Of a stretch of 64,000 bases of DNA, positions 51,533 to 61,168 are shown in pieces. Positions within the stretch are counted from its first letter, which is position 1, and the number at the start of each line of letters is the position of its first letter. This stretch comes from M55B129 sp034189085 (GTDB taxonomy: Bacteria; Bacillota; Dethiobacteria; DTU022). Made by a program: the position numbers and the translations under genes. The notes below the pieces were generated by a model, which searched no databases, had not been told where the DNA came from, and worked only from the letters and a program-made list of their open reading frames with translations. The stretch lies in NCBI GenBank assembly GCA_034189085.1, contig JAXHVH010000004.1, positions 1 through 64,000 on the forward strand, written 5' to 3'.

Positions 51533-52483
51533 TTATTTACCGGCCCGGGTTCCCGACAGGTGTCCCTGGCAGGTGCTGCGTTTTCTCAGTTCTTCCAGGG
51601 TCATGGCTGCGATTTGCCCCGGGCTTTCCGGCCATCCGGGGGCGATGAGCATTTCTTTTTCAGCAACCTGCCCGGCCAGGCGCTGGACTACAATATCCGG
51701 CGAAAGTCTCTCCAGGCAGTTGCAGAGCAGCGGAACATAAGCCTTTGCGTTTTCGAAGACTGCCACTTTTCCTTTTTCATATTCATTGGCCAGCGGTGTG
51801 TGCCTGATCACCTGCAGATGGTGAAATTTAACTCCATTTACTCGGCAGCGATTTAAGAAGGCAATCGTATCATACATCATCTCTTCAGTTTCACCGGGCA
51901 AGCCAAGGATAATGTGAGCACAGGTATAAATGCCTCTGCCCATGGTCCTTAAAACAGCATCGGCAAATGCGGAGGCGTCATGACCGCGGTTGATCCTCTT
52001 AAGGGTGCTGTCATGGGCTGACTGGAGCCCGTATTCGATCCAGAGGAGGTGAAGGCGGTGGGCATAGTCTTCCAGCAGGTCCAGGATCTCATCGGGGACA
52101 CAGTCTGGCCGGGTGGCAATACTCAAGCCGATCACGTCTTTGTCCATCAGGGCCTGGTCGTAAATTTTTTTCAATTCTGCTGCCGGGGCATAAGTATTGG
52201 TGTAAGATTGGAAATAAGCAATGTAGAAGGCTTTTTTTGATTTTTTTTTGCCGGCAGCCAGCTGTTCAGCAATAGACATTTTCTGTTTCTTTCCGCTGAA
52301 GGGGGCAAAAGAGGGATTGTAGCAGTAAGTGCATCCTCCGTTGCCAATGGTGCCGTCACGGTTGGGACAGGAAAAACCGGCATCAAGGGGAATCTTGTAG
52401 ACGGGATGCCCGAACTTTTCCCTGAAAAAGCTGCTCAGGCGGTAATACCAGCCCGGCTCATCCCGGCGGGGAAGATTATTCAT
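51533..52483 (-). CDS. TIGR01212-type radical SAM protein (YtqA-like)
   Basis: 316 aa. The radical SAM cluster Cys are in PLDAGFSCPNRDGTIGNGGC and TYCYNPSF, spaced widely as in Elp3-like members. Further motifs: FYIAYFQSYTNTYAP, GLSIATRPDCVPDEIL, LWIEYGLQSAHDSTLKRINR and HIILGLPGETEEMM. The family is conserved in Firmicutes; its substrate is not settled, though RNA modification is often proposed. It overlaps mnmG by 8 nt, consistent with a shared tRNA-related role. Confidence 0.9.
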   Translation of the reverse strand: MNNLPRRDEPGWYYRLSSFFREKFGHPVYKIPLDAGFSCPNRDGTIGNGGCTYCYNPSFAPFSGKKQKMSIAEQLAAGKKKSKKAFYIAYFQSYTNTYAPAAELKKIYDQALMDKDVIGLSIATRPDCVPDEILDLLEDYAHRLHLLWIEYGLQSAHDSTLKRINRGHDASAFADAVLRTMGRGIYTCAHIILGLPGETEEMMYDTIAFLNRCRVNGVKFHHLQVIRHTPLANEYEKGKVAVFENAKAYVPLLCNCLERLSPDIVVQRLAGQVAEKEMLIAPGWPESPGQIAAMTLEELRKRSTCQGHLSGTRAGK

Positions 52484-54416
52484 TGTTTTTACCTTCTTCC
52501 GCCCTTCCTTTTATAGCATTCAGGGCATCCGGCCGGTCAAGGTAAAGCAGGAGGACCGAGAGGTCAGCCGGCGATACCCCCTCCATGCGGCTGACCTGGC
52601 CGACAGTGGTGGGGCGCACTTCTTCCAATTTTTGGCGAGCTTCGCGGGAGAGATTGATTGCTTTTTTATAATCAAAATCGGGCGGGATTGGTTTGTCGTG
52701 CAGACGTTCCGTTTTGGCAATCATCTGTTCCTGCTTGGCGATGTACCCGGCGTATTTGATCTGGTTTTCCAGCTCGTTTAACGTTCCAGGTGGCAGATCA
52801 CTGGGAATTGTTTTCCCAAGCCACCGGCGGTATTCAAGGTAACTGATTTCCGGTCTCCTGATCAGTTCCAGGGCACTGAGCGGATGTTTTGGTGCTGCCG
52901 AACTATGGGCAGTCAAAAATTCTTCCACGGGGCCACCCGGGTTATACCTGGTTTTCTCCAGGGCAGCCAGTTCAGTTTCGATGAAATCTTTTTTAACCTG
53001 ATAAAGCCGGTAGTGTTCATCGTCAACCAGGCCGATCTCCCTGCCTTTTTCAGTTAAGCGCAGATCGGCATTATCCTGACGCAGCAGGAGGCGGTGTTCC
53101 GCCCTTGAGGTGAACAGGCGGTAAGGTTCATTTACTCCTTTGGTGACGAGGTCGTCAATCAATACGCCAATATAGGCTTCACTTCTTTTTAGGACTAATG
53201 GTTCCTCATCCCTCAGGAGATGAACGGCATTGATGCCGGCTATCAGGCCCTGGGCGGCTGCTTCTTCATAGCCGGTTGTTCCGTTAATTTGACCGGCAAG
53301 GAAAAGTCCGCTTACAGCCTTGGTCTCGAGGGAAATTTTCAGCTGAATCGGAGGAGCATAATCGTATTCGATAGCATATGCCGGGCGCATTATTTCAACC
53401 TTTTCGAGGCCTTTGATTGTTTGCAGAAAGGCCAGCTGAACATGCGGGGGCAGCCCTGTGGATATGCCCTGCAGGTAGAGCTCGTCTGTGTCGGCTCCTT
53501 CCGGTTCGATAAAGACAGGGTGTCGGTCATGGTCGGCAAAGCGGACGATTTTATCTTCGATTGACGGACAGTATCGGGGGCCGTGTCCCTTGATCAGTCC
53601 GCTGTAAATGGGCGCTACTGAAAAGTTGCTGCGGATTACTTCGTGAGTCTTGCTGTTGGTATAGGTCATCCAGCAGGGAATTTGTTCGGTCGGGACATTG
53701 CTGCCGAGCATTGAAAAACCGGGAGCTTCCGGTTCTCCAGGCACCAGGATCAGCTCTGAAAAGTCAATGCTGCGCCGGTAAACCCGCGGAGGGGTCCCTG
53801 TTTTAAAACGGTTCAGGGTGATACCCAGACTTTGCAGGTTTTTGCCCAGGTTGAAAGATGGTGTAATGCTGCCGGGGGCAGCTGTGTAATGCAGGTCACC
53901 CAGAAAAATCTCTGCGGCCATGTAAACCCCGGAGCAAACGATAGCTGTTCTGCAGGGATAACGGGCGCCGCTGCGGCCTATAACTTCTTCGATACAGCCG
54001 TTTTTCACGCTGATTTCTTCGGCCATGTCCTCGCGGATAGTCAGCAGCGGTTCTTTTTCCAGGGCCAGTCGCATGGTGCGCTGGTAATCCCATTTATCAA
54101 TTTGAGCCCTCAGGGCCTGCACTGCCGGTCCCTTACCGGTATTGAGCAGGCGGATCTGGAGCAGGTTCTGATCGGCAGCCCTGGCCATTTCCCCGCCCAG
54201 GGCATCAATTTCCCTTATCAGGTGGCCTTTGCCGGGTCCGCCCAGAGAGGGGTTGCAGGCCATGAAGGAAATCATGTCGAGGCTTAGATTTAAAAGTAAA
54301 GTTCGACAGCCCAGCCGGGCAGCAGCCAGTGCCGCTTCACAGCCTGCATGGCCGGCACCGATTACCACGACATCATAAATATCTTCAGAAACATTGTTTC
54401 CGCGGAGAATGTACAT
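52476..54416 (-). CDS. mnmG: tRNA uridine-5-carboxymethylaminomethyl modification enzyme MnmG
   Basis: A 646-aa FAD- and NADH-dependent enzyme that works with MnmE to modify the wobble uridine of some tRNAs. FAD motif VVIGAGHAGCEAALAAARLG, then MISFMACNPSLGGPGKGHLI, the Cys-containing PGSITPSFNLGKNL, FKTGTPPRV, and AGQINGTTGYEEAAAQGLIAG are diagnostic. Length is normal. In many Firmicutes it lies near the origin with mnmE and rsmG; here it lies with a radical SAM gene and nadE. Confidence 0.97.
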   Translation of the reverse strand: MYILRGNNVSEDIYDVVVIGAGHAGCEAALAAARLGCRTLLLNLSLDMISFMACNPSLGGPGKGHLIREIDALGGEMARAADQNLLQIRLLNTGKGPAVQALRAQIDKWDYQRTMRLALEKEPLLTIREDMAEEISVKNGCIEEVIGRSGARYPCRTAIVCSGVYMAAEIFLGDLHYTAAPGSITPSFNLGKNLQSLGITLNRFKTGTPPRVYRRSIDFSELILVPGEPEAPGFSMLGSNVPTEQIPCWMTYTNSKTHEVIRSNFSVAPIYSGLIKGHGPRYCPSIEDKIVRFADHDRHPVFIEPEGADTDELYLQGISTGLPPHVQLAFLQTIKGLEKVEIMRPAYAIEYDYAPPIQLKISLETKAVSGLFLAGQINGTTGYEEAAAQGLIAGINAVHLLRDEEPLVLKRSEAYIGVLIDDLVTKGVNEPYRLFTSRAEHRLLLRQDNADLRLTEKGREIGLVDDEHYRLYQVKKDFIETELAALEKTRYNPGGPVEEFLTAHSSAAPKHPLSALELIRRPEISYLEYRRWLGKTIPSDLPPGTLNELENQIKYAGYIAKQEQMIAKTERLHDKPIPPDFDYKKAINLSREARQKLEEVRPTTVGQVSRMEGVSPADLSVLLLYLDRPDALNAIKGRAEEGKNNE

Positions 54417-54431
54417 TTTCCCATCTCCTGC

Positions 54432-56078
54432 CTAATATTCATAGCTGCGGGCAATGGGCATGCGCCTGCCGATGCCGAAAGCACGGGTGGTGATCCGCAG
54501 CCCCGGCGCTGCCTGACGCCTTTTAAATTCAGCCCGGTCAACCATGCGAATTACCCGTTCTACCGTTGACGGTTCGAACCCTTTACGGGTAATTGCAGTG
54601 GGGGAAAGATTGTCCTCAATGTAATAGTGGAGGATTGGATCAAGAATATTGTAAGGAGGAAGTGAATCCTCGTCTTTTTGATGGGGGCGCAGCTCGGCCG
54701 AAGGGGGTTTGTTGATAATATTCCGGGGAATGATCTCCTGCCCTTTCATTTGATTAAAATAATCGGCCAGTTCATAGACCATTATCTTGGGCAGGTCGGC
54801 AATGACCGCCAGCCCACCGGACATATCACCGTAGAGAGTGCAGTAGCCGACAGCCAGTTCCGACTTGTTACCGGTAGCCAGGACCATGTAATGCTCCCGG
54901 TTGGAGATATGCATCAAAATATTGCCGCGGATCCGGGCCTGAAGGTTTTCTTCAGCCAGATCCATGTGAGCTTCTTCTTCCTGATTCAAAAGGCTCAGAT
55001 ATGCTTTAAAAGGTCCTTCAATGGGCACTTTGCGGTAAGGAATACCCAGGTTCTCGGCCAGATCAACAGCATCTCTGACACTGTGATCGGAAGAGTACGG
55101 CGAGGGCATGAGGATACCAAGAACATTTTCCGGGCCCAGTGCTTCCCTGGCCAGAGCGGCAACCACTGCTGAATCAATACCGCCGCTTAGACCGAGAACA
55201 ACCCTGGAAAAGCCGGTTTTTGTGACATAATCTTTAACGCCAAGACATAAAGTTTTAAAAACCTCCGCAATGTCGTCCTGCCCTGGAAGCTGCTTGATGT
55301 CGGCAGGTCGGAAAAGATCGTCGGTTTCCACGTAAAAAAGGTCTTCTTCATAAGATGCAGCTCTGTAAATTAATTCACCCCTGCTATTGTAAACAAGGCT
55401 GGAGCCATCGAAAACAAGTTCATCATTTCCCCCTACCTGGTTTAGGTAGATTATGCCAGCCCGGTATTTTCGGGCCAAAAAAGTCAGCAATTTTTCACGC
55501 AGGGCATGTTTTCCCAGGTGATAGGGAGATGCGGACAGGTTGATAAGCATCCGGGCTCCCTGGGCAAATAATTTTTCCAGGGGGTCTGTATCGTATATTG
55601 GCTCGGAGAAAAAATCCCGATCATTCCAGATATCTTCACAAATAGCAACAGCTGTAGGCTTTCCGGCCAGGGAGGCGATGTCCAGTTTGTCCGCGCGGGT
55701 AAAATATCTTTCCTCGTCGAAAACATCGTAATTGGGGAGAAGAGTTTTCTTATGGACCGATTTTATCATCCCCCTCTCCAGAACGAGCGCCGCATTGTAG
55801 AGCCGGCCATTTTCCCTGTGTGAAGTTCCTATCAGGATAGGTGGCCTGCCCTCTGCTGTCAGGGGAAGAAGTTCAGTGGTGATCAATTCTCGTTCTCTGT
55901 TGATGAAGCCGTTATAAAGCAAAAGGTCCTTGGGAGGATACCCGCTTAATGCCAGCTCAGTGAAGACAACCAGATCTGCCCCTTCTCCTTCGCCACGCCG
56001 GTAGCAAGTTTTTACTTTTTCCAGGTTTTTAGAAAGAGCTCCAATGGTCGGGTTAATTTGAGCCAGTGCGATTCGCAA
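54432..56078 (-). CDS. nadE: glutamine-dependent NAD+ synthetase
   Basis: About 548 aa, amidates deamido-NAD to NAD using glutamine. Nitrilase-like N-terminal glutaminase: LVVFTELALSGYPPKDLL (Glu), the Lys in HKKTLLPNYDVFDEERYF, and the nucleophile Cys in VAICEDIWND. The C-terminal synthetase has the P-loop LGLSGGIDSAVVAALAREAL and the NKSELAVGYCTLYGDMSGG motif. TTG 56078 is preferred (GGAGAG 7 nt upstream); the longer TTG 56093 has no ribosome site. A perfect 18-bp hairpin sits in the leader. mnmG follows after 15 nt. Confidence 0.94.
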   Translation of the reverse strand: MRIALAQINPTIGALSKNLEKVKTCYRRGEGEGADLVVFTELALSGYPPKDLLLYNGFINRERELITTELLPLTAEGRPPILIGTSHRENGRLYNAALVLERGMIKSVHKKTLLPNYDVFDEERYFTRADKLDIASLAGKPTAVAICEDIWNDRDFFSEPIYDTDPLEKLFAQGARMLINLSASPYHLGKHALREKLLTFLARKYRAGIIYLNQVGGNDELVFDGSSLVYNSRGELIYRAASYEEDLFYVETDDLFRPADIKQLPGQDDIAEVFKTLCLGVKDYVTKTGFSRVVLGLSGGIDSAVVAALAREALGPENVLGILMPSPYSSDHSVRDAVDLAENLGIPYRKVPIEGPFKAYLSLLNQEEEAHMDLAEENLQARIRGNILMHISNREHYMVLATGNKSELAVGYCTLYGDMSGGLAVIADLPKIMVYELADYFNQMKGQEIIPRNIINKPPSAELRPHQKDEDSLPPYNILDPILHYYIEDNLSPTAITRKGFEPSTVERVIRMVDRAEFKRRQAAPGLRITTRAFGIGRRMPIARSYEY

Positions 56079-56095
56079 ATTTGTTCTCTCCAAAC

Positions 56096-56134
56096 AAACC
56101 GCTCACGGGAAAGCGACTTTCCCGTGAGCGGTTT
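56096..56134 (-). promoter_or_regulatory. perfect 18-bp hairpin in the nadE leader
   Basis: AAACCGCTCACGGGAAAG and its exact complement are separated by 3 nt. The hairpin lies between the putative promoter (56165-56193) and the nadE ribosome site, ending about 5 nt before the latter. No T run follows, so it does not look like a simple terminator. Confidence 0.8.
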
Positions 56135-56164
56135 CCCTTTATAAAATCTCAACTTTCCGTCTGC

Positions 56165-56193
56165 ATTATAATAAAGGGAGGAAACAAAGTCAA
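56165..56193 (-). promoter_or_regulatory. sigma-A promoter of the nadE-mnmG operon
   Basis: On the minus strand TTGACT and TATAAT are spaced by exactly 17 bp, giving a leader of about 80 nt that contains the long hairpin. The remaining 56194-56429 holds no recognised feature. Confidence 0.75.
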
Positions 56194-56429
56194 GGTAGAC
56201 ATGGCCATCGATCATTTCCCCGGTAAGATTCCGCTACGAATGATCCGCCGCCCCATCGTTAATATTTTAAACAGGTTAATTAGATCAAGTTCATAATAAA
56301 CATGAGCCTTGCAGAGTGCCGATGGCCGATGGTTATTGAAAATGAAGTTATCAAGGGAAGCGGTTATGATGGATTCGGTGGAGGTCTTTAAAAAGCGATA
56401 AGTATTGTTTTTTTGCAGGTTATTACCGT

Positions 56430-57347
56430 TCAGCGCGGGTCGATATGGACCACAGTTTCACCATGAAAACGCTGGTTAATGTTATCTTCGACCAGGTGGG
56501 CAATAATATGTGCTTCATTCAAGGGCATATTTTGATTCACTTCAATGTGCAGGGTAATTATTTTTTTTGCACCGTAATCATGGATTTCAAGGTCGTGAAT
56601 GTTGATCACACCGGAGATATTCCGGGCACATTCTACTACTTCTTCCTGCAGTTCTTCAGGAGGAGCGCTGCCCAGCAGCAGGCTGGTTGAATTGCGGGCA
56701 ATTCTGAAGCCGGTGTAAATGATAAAACAGGCGATTACAAAACCAAAATAGGGGTCAAGAGAGGGTATCCCCAGGATGTTGCCTGCCAGAGCTATTAAAA
56801 CCAGCAGGGACGAGAGGGAATCGCTGCGGTGATGCCAGGCATCGCCAACCAGGGCTTCCGATTTTATAAGATGGCCCAGTTTGATGGAAAAATGGTAGAG
56901 AAATTCCTTGATGAGAATGGTTCCAACTACGGCGACAACAGCGGCTATGCTGGGGCTGGCATAAATGCCGCCGGTCAAACGTGTATAAGAGCTGTAGGCA
57001 AAAATGACTCCGGCCCCCATCAGCATAATGGCTACAATCAGGCCGGCCATATATTCACTGCGTCCGTGCCCGTGAGGATGTTCATGGTCAGGTTTGCGGC
57101 TGGCAATAGCAAAACCGATTATTATGACCGCTGAGGACAAAACATCAGATAAACTGTGCACAGCATCGGCAATCAGAGCAATACTGTTGGTGAGCAGGCC
57201 GAAAATTGCCTTGATTAAAGCAATAAAAATGTTGGCGGCAATGCTGGTCCAGCTTTCGATCTGAGCAATTCTTCTTCTCTCTCCCGGTAGGTTAAGATCT
57301 CTATCAGCAACCAGATTTTGGGTTAATCGATTAATCAGGTATTTCAC
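56430..57347 (-). CDS. cation diffusion facilitator family metal exporter
   Basis: 305 aa with six transmembrane helices and a C-terminal cytoplasmic metal-sensing domain. The transport site is visible in IALIADAVHSLSDVLSSAVI (helix 2, Asp and His) and GDAWHHRSDSLSSLLVLIAL (helix 5, HxxxD). A His loop PDHEHPHGHGRSEY follows helix 2. It exports Zn2+, Fe2+ or Mn2+ by proton antiport; the exact metal cannot be decided. GTG start with GGAGG upstream. Confidence 0.93.
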   Translation of the reverse strand: MKYLINRLTQNLVADRDLNLPGERRRIAQIESWTSIAANIFIALIKAIFGLLTNSIALIADAVHSLSDVLSSAVIIIGFAIASRKPDHEHPHGHGRSEYMAGLIVAIMLMGAGVIFAYSSYTRLTGGIYASPSIAAVVAVVGTILIKEFLYHFSIKLGHLIKSEALVGDAWHHRSDSLSSLLVLIALAGNILGIPSLDPYFGFVIACFIIYTGFRIARNSTSLLLGSAPPEELQEEVVECARNISGVINIHDLEIHDYGAKKIITLHIEVNQNMPLNEAHIIAHLVEDNINQRFHGETVVHIDPR

Positions 57348-57788
57348 TGTATAATCCTCCGGTTTGATTTTTATCTTTCACTCCACATTATAGCACAAGC
57401 AGTCTATCCCCTTTGCTTCTTTCCTCTGTGAATTATACCGGCTTCCAGTTATCCCGGCGTTGACAGCTCATCTGCCGAGGGGGCATGGTTGAATAGAAGA
57501 CAGATACTCATTATGATAATGGAATCCTTGGCTTTGCTAAGCAGCCCGTTTGTTGCGAATATAAGTTTATTATGGCATAATAATTAAGAAAGATATTACA
57601 GGCGGTCCAGCACCGATGGAATTTATTTCCGCTAAAGGGCCGGATTTACATCACTGCCTGAAGACAAACAGGGTCCCGTAAAAAATCCAATCAGGTCCAA
57701 CCTGAGTGATCAATATGGGATTTTTAGATTTTTATTTTATTGCACCGGGAGGAGGTGAACGGCCTGGCTAAGGAGGCAGGCTGGCTGA
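57348..57788. other. intergenic region upstream of the mttB operon
   Basis: About 440 nt between divergent genes. A CATAATAATT element near 57575 could be a -10, and a strong GGGAGGAGG lies near 57748 with another AGGAGG at 57771. No known riboswitch fold was recognised. Confidence 0.35.
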
Positions 57789-59312
57789 TTGAGCGAAAGA
57801 GGAGTAATTGTTCAGAAACCCTATGCTCGTTTAAGTCCTGAAGAGATTGAAACGATCGACAGGGCTTCCATGGCCATTTTAAAAAATCCCGGGATCCTCT
57901 GCTATCACGAGGAAAGTGTGTCACTTCTGGAAAAAGCCGGGGCTCAGGCCAGGGCTACCCGGGAAGGCGAGCATAATGCCTGGTGGGTAAGTATACCGGA
58001 GAATGTGATCAGGGAAGCGCTTGAATCGGTTCCATCCAGGGTTGTTCTCGGTGCTCGTGATCCGGAAAACAGGGTGGTCCTTGACGCTGAAGGATACAGG
58101 GTGCATTTTGGAACCGGATCGGAAACCAATTACTGGCTGGAAGTAAAACCGGAAACATTTCAGTCAAAAGTGGACAGCCATGAAAGGGTGTTCCCCTTAA
58201 TGGAGAAAAAGAGGGGCAATGTTGAATATCTGTGCCGCTCGGCCAATCTTGCCGAACAGCTTGAGAATCTTGATTTTTTTATCCGTAATGTTAATGTCCA
58301 GGACGATGATATAACTATCGACAACAAAGACGTCAATGTGTTTTTTGCTTCCCTCGACCATATTACAAAGCCGGTAATTGGCGGAATAGCCGAGTTCGAA
58401 AGGCTGAATGATGTAGTCAGGATGGCGGAAATAATCGTTGGAGGAAAAGAGGAACTGGTCGAAAACCCGGTTGTTTCCTTCATTACCAGTGTTATTAAGA
58501 GCCCTCTCCAGGTGGTGGCTGAAACTGCCGAAAAGTTGATCGCCATAGCCAGGTTGAAACTACCAGTGGTAATTTCCACTTCACCCCAGGGGGGCTCTAC
58601 AGCTCCCATCGACGACATGGGCATGGTTGCCCAGGTAAATGCGGAGGCCTTGGTCGGCATAACCATTAACCAGCTGGCCAACCCCGGTGCGCCCGTTATT
58701 TACGGCGCTGTACCGGTCAGGGCAAGGATGGATGATCTGAATGATATGTATGGAGTACCTGAATTTTGTCATTATAATATAGCCTGTGCCCAGATGGCCC
58801 GCCATTACAGGGTACCCTGTTATTCCACGGCTGGAGTTGGCGATGCCAGGGTCCCCGGTATTCAAGCGTCTGTAGAAAAAACCTTTACTCATACCGTGGT
58901 TCCCATGGCTGCACCGGGACTGGTCCATTATTCCTTTGGCCTGCTGGATAAAACCCAGATTTTCTGTCCGGAACAGGCTTTGCTGGACAACCAGCAGATC
59001 GGGATGGCTAAATTTCTCTACCGTGAAAGCGGGATCAATGATGAGAGAATTGAAAAAACCAGGGTAATGGTGGAAGAAGTAATGCATAGCCCCTACCGGA
59101 TGTATGCCCGCTATGCTCGGAAAATGTTGAGGCGGGGTGAAATTTTCCCCGGGTTTCCCTTTGAAGGAGAAAGTGAAGACCAGGATCAAACTCTTCTGCT
59201 GGCCCATGAAAAATTTCAGGAGCTTGAAAAAAACGAACCCAGGCATTTGCCTCCTGAGGTAAGGGATAAAATATTTAAAGAAATACCGGGATTGCTGCCA
59301 CGCCTGAAGTAA
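57789..59312 (+). CDS. MttB-family corrinoid methyltransferase, non-pyrrolysine
   Basis: 507 aa, same superfamily as the gene at 24815 but clearly different in sequence. Landmarks: PGILCYHEESVSLLEKAGAQ, VHFGTGSETNYWLEV, VSFITSVIKSPLQVVAETAE, PVVISTSPQGGSTAPIDDMG and FSFGLLDKTQIF-like C-terminal sequence. No in-frame amber codon, so no pyrrolysine. It should transfer a methyl group from a quaternary amine to the corrinoid protein encoded next (66-nt gap). The OpuC-type importer downstream points to glycine betaine or a similar compound. TTG start with AGGAGG 12 nt upstream. Confidence 0.9.
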   Translation: MSERGVIVQKPYARLSPEEIETIDRASMAILKNPGILCYHEESVSLLEKAGAQARATREGEHNAWWVSIPENVIREALESVPSRVVLGARDPENRVVLDAEGYRVHFGTGSETNYWLEVKPETFQSKVDSHERVFPLMEKKRGNVEYLCRSANLAEQLENLDFFIRNVNVQDDDITIDNKDVNVFFASLDHITKPVIGGIAEFERLNDVVRMAEIIVGGKEELVENPVVSFITSVIKSPLQVVAETAEKLIAIARLKLPVVISTSPQGGSTAPIDDMGMVAQVNAEALVGITINQLANPGAPVIYGAVPVRARMDDLNDMYGVPEFCHYNIACAQMARHYRVPCYSTAGVGDARVPGIQASVEKTFTHTVVPMAAPGLVHYSFGLLDKTQIFCPEQALLDNQQIGMAKFLYRESGINDERIEKTRVMVEEVMHSPYRMYARYARKMLRRGEIFPGFPFEGESEDQDQTLLLAHEKFQELEKNEPRHLPPEVRDKIFKEIPGLLPRLK

Positions 59313-59377
59313 TGAAAACGCGACCCTGCGTACTAACTTAATAACTTATTGCTTTTCTGCCACGGGAGGGGAATTTG

Positions 59378-60064
59378 ATGGAGGAAAATTTAATCGGGAG
59401 AATAGCCGAGAATGTTTTACAGGGACGCCGCAACAGGGATGATGAAGGAATAGAGGAAGATTATACTGGAGAGCCGGGGGTTGCTGAACTGGTTAAAGAA
59501 GCGCTAAAGAGCGGTGTTCCCACTGATAAAATTTTGCTTGAAGGTCTGAGCGCCGGGATGGAGAAAGTTGGTCAAAAATATGAAACCGGCGAGTATTTCA
59601 TTCCCGATATGCTGACGGCTGCTGAAGCGGTAGAAGCGGGCATGGCCATTATGGAGCCTCACCTGATCAAAGATGGAGTGAAAGAAGTAAAAGGTAAGGT
59701 GGTCATGGCTACGGTGGAGAAGGATCTTCATGATATAGGGAAGAATCTGGTTTCTATAATGCTGAAAGGGGCCGGATTTACGGTCGTTGATCTCGGAGTT
59801 GATGTCCCGGCCGATAGAATTGTCGAAGTGGCAGAAGAAGAAGGAGCCGGCTTGATTGGTCTCTCAGCTCTTTTGAATACGACTATGACAGGTATGGGAA
59901 AAGTGATTGCCAGACTGGAGCAGAAGGAATTGCGTAAAAAAATTAAAGTTATGATCGGCGGGGCTCCTACTTCGGAAGATTATGCCCGTGAAATCGGGGC
60001 CGATGCTTATGGGAAAGATGCTTTTGCCGCCATCCGCGAGGCTGAAGCATTGCTTAAAAAGTAG
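59378..60064 (+). CDS. methyltransferase corrinoid protein (MttC/MtgC-like)
   Basis: 228 aa. A helical cap domain (residues 1-100, with the LLEGLSAGMEKVGQKYETGE and IPDMLTAAEAVEAGM signatures) is followed by a B12-binding Rossmann domain. The base-off motif DLHDIG lies at 116-121, with cobalt ligand His118, and GLSALLNTTM and MIGGAPTSEDYA follow. It carries the methyl group between MttB and a second methyltransferase. ATG 59378 follows GGGAGGGG. No reductive activator (RamA) or tetrahydrofolate methyltransferase is visible in the window. Confidence 0.94.
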   Translation: MEENLIGRIAENVLQGRRNRDDEGIEEDYTGEPGVAELVKEALKSGVPTDKILLEGLSAGMEKVGQKYETGEYFIPDMLTAAEAVEAGMAIMEPHLIKDGVKEVKGKVVMATVEKDLHDIGKNLVSIMLKGAGFTVVDLGVDVPADRIVEVAEEEGAGLIGLSALLNTTMTGMGKVIARLEQKELRKKIKVMIGGAPTSEDYAREIGADAYGKDAFAAIREAEALLKK

Positions 60065-60427
60065 ATTCTTGAAATGACGGGAGAAGGCGTTTTTCAGCCT
60101 GAAGAGGATTTATTGGCCGTATTTATGTCCTAAATGCTGATTACATGTAAATAACGTTCAATTTACGGTATTTTGCGAATTTACTGTTATAATTAATATT
60201 TGTGTCTCTACTCTGGTTATGAAATAATAACTATAGTTTGCAGTTACAATTAAAAGAACATTTAAACTGAATATATGTAAAGCTGGTTGTACTGCCTGCA
60301 CATTTCATTTTCATCAACGAACACTTCAAAAAAAACTGTCGCCTGAAGTTTATCACATTTTGATCAGGATTAGTTTATCTTAATTTAATATTAACCAATT
60401 ATTGACAAGGAGGGTGAGTGCTTATCA
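60065..60427. other. intergenic region between corrinoid and transporter genes
   Basis: About 360 very AT-rich nt. A TATAAT near 60187 has no good -35 at the right distance. Nothing else is recognised, so it is unclear whether the transporter has its own promoter. Confidence 0.35.
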
Positions 60428-61168
60428 ATGATCCAACCAGTGAGTAATGTTATTGATTTTGCCAGATCGCTTGGTGCAGAATTTTTATTCTCAAATGAAA
60501 TTCAGATCCTCTCTATCTTCAGCAGGGTCGTTGTTTACCTGCAGAGGAGAGGCGAGATGGTCTGGGAGTTGTTGCTGGAGCATCTGTGGCTGGTCATAAT
60601 ATCGGTTGTCATTGCTGTGGTCGTGTCCGTGGTTGTGGGTGTTCTAATAAGTTATTATTCCAACGCGGCCTTAACCGTATTGACTGTCTGTCAGATTTTG
60701 ATGACCATTCCCAGCATGGCCATGCTGGGTTTTATGGTTCCCCTGTTTGGCATCGGTTTTACCACAGGAGTTGTTGCCTTGATTCTTTACAGCCTGTTGC
60801 CCATTGTGCGTAATACTTATACGGGAATTAAAGAAATCAGCCCGGCGGTGGTTGAATCGGCTATCGGCATGGGAATGACTGAATGGAGGATACTGACAAA
60901 GATTAAACTGCCCCTGGCCAGGCCGGTTATCATGGCCGGAATTCGAACCGCTACAGTTATGATCACCGGTATTGCCGCTATTGCCGCCTACGTTGGGGCA
61001 GGAGGTCTCGGTGAGCTGATTTTCCAGGGGATTTCCCGTTCCAGTGAACCGATGATTATTGTCGGGGCTCTCGGGGTTTCCATTATTGCCCTGGCTTTTG
61101 ATTTTATCCTGTCCTGGGGTGAACAGCGGCTGGCTGCAATTGGTAAAACCAGGGAGGTAGAAGGATGA
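60428..61168 (+). CDS. opuCB: glycine betaine/carnitine/choline ABC transporter permease
   Basis: 246 aa with about six membrane helices and the binding-protein-dependent transport signature: IGMGMTEWRILTKIKLPLAR, the EAA-loop equivalent. The N-terminal ~50 residues are extra relative to OpuCB. The MTIPSMAMLGFMVPLFGIGF region is typical of OpuB/OpuC/ProW-type permeases. The end overlaps opuCA by 4 nt. It works with OpuCA, the second permease and the lipoprotein binding protein. Confidence 0.9.
   Translation: MIQPVSNVIDFARSLGAEFLFSNEIQILSIFSRVVVYLQRRGEMVWELLLEHLWLVIISVVIAVVVSVVVGVLISYYSNAALTVLTVCQILMTIPSMAMLGFMVPLFGIGFTTGVVALILYSLLPIVRNTYTGIKEISPAVVESAIGMGMTEWRILTKIKLPLARPVIMAGIRTATVMITGIAAIAAYVGAGGLGELIFQGISRSSEPMIIVGALGVSIIALAFDFILSWGEQRLAAIGKTREVEG

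Noticed and set aside
24815..59312. Pyrrolysine in the two MttB proteins
   Set aside because: Both frames run full length without an internal amber codon, so they are the non-pyrrolysine type.
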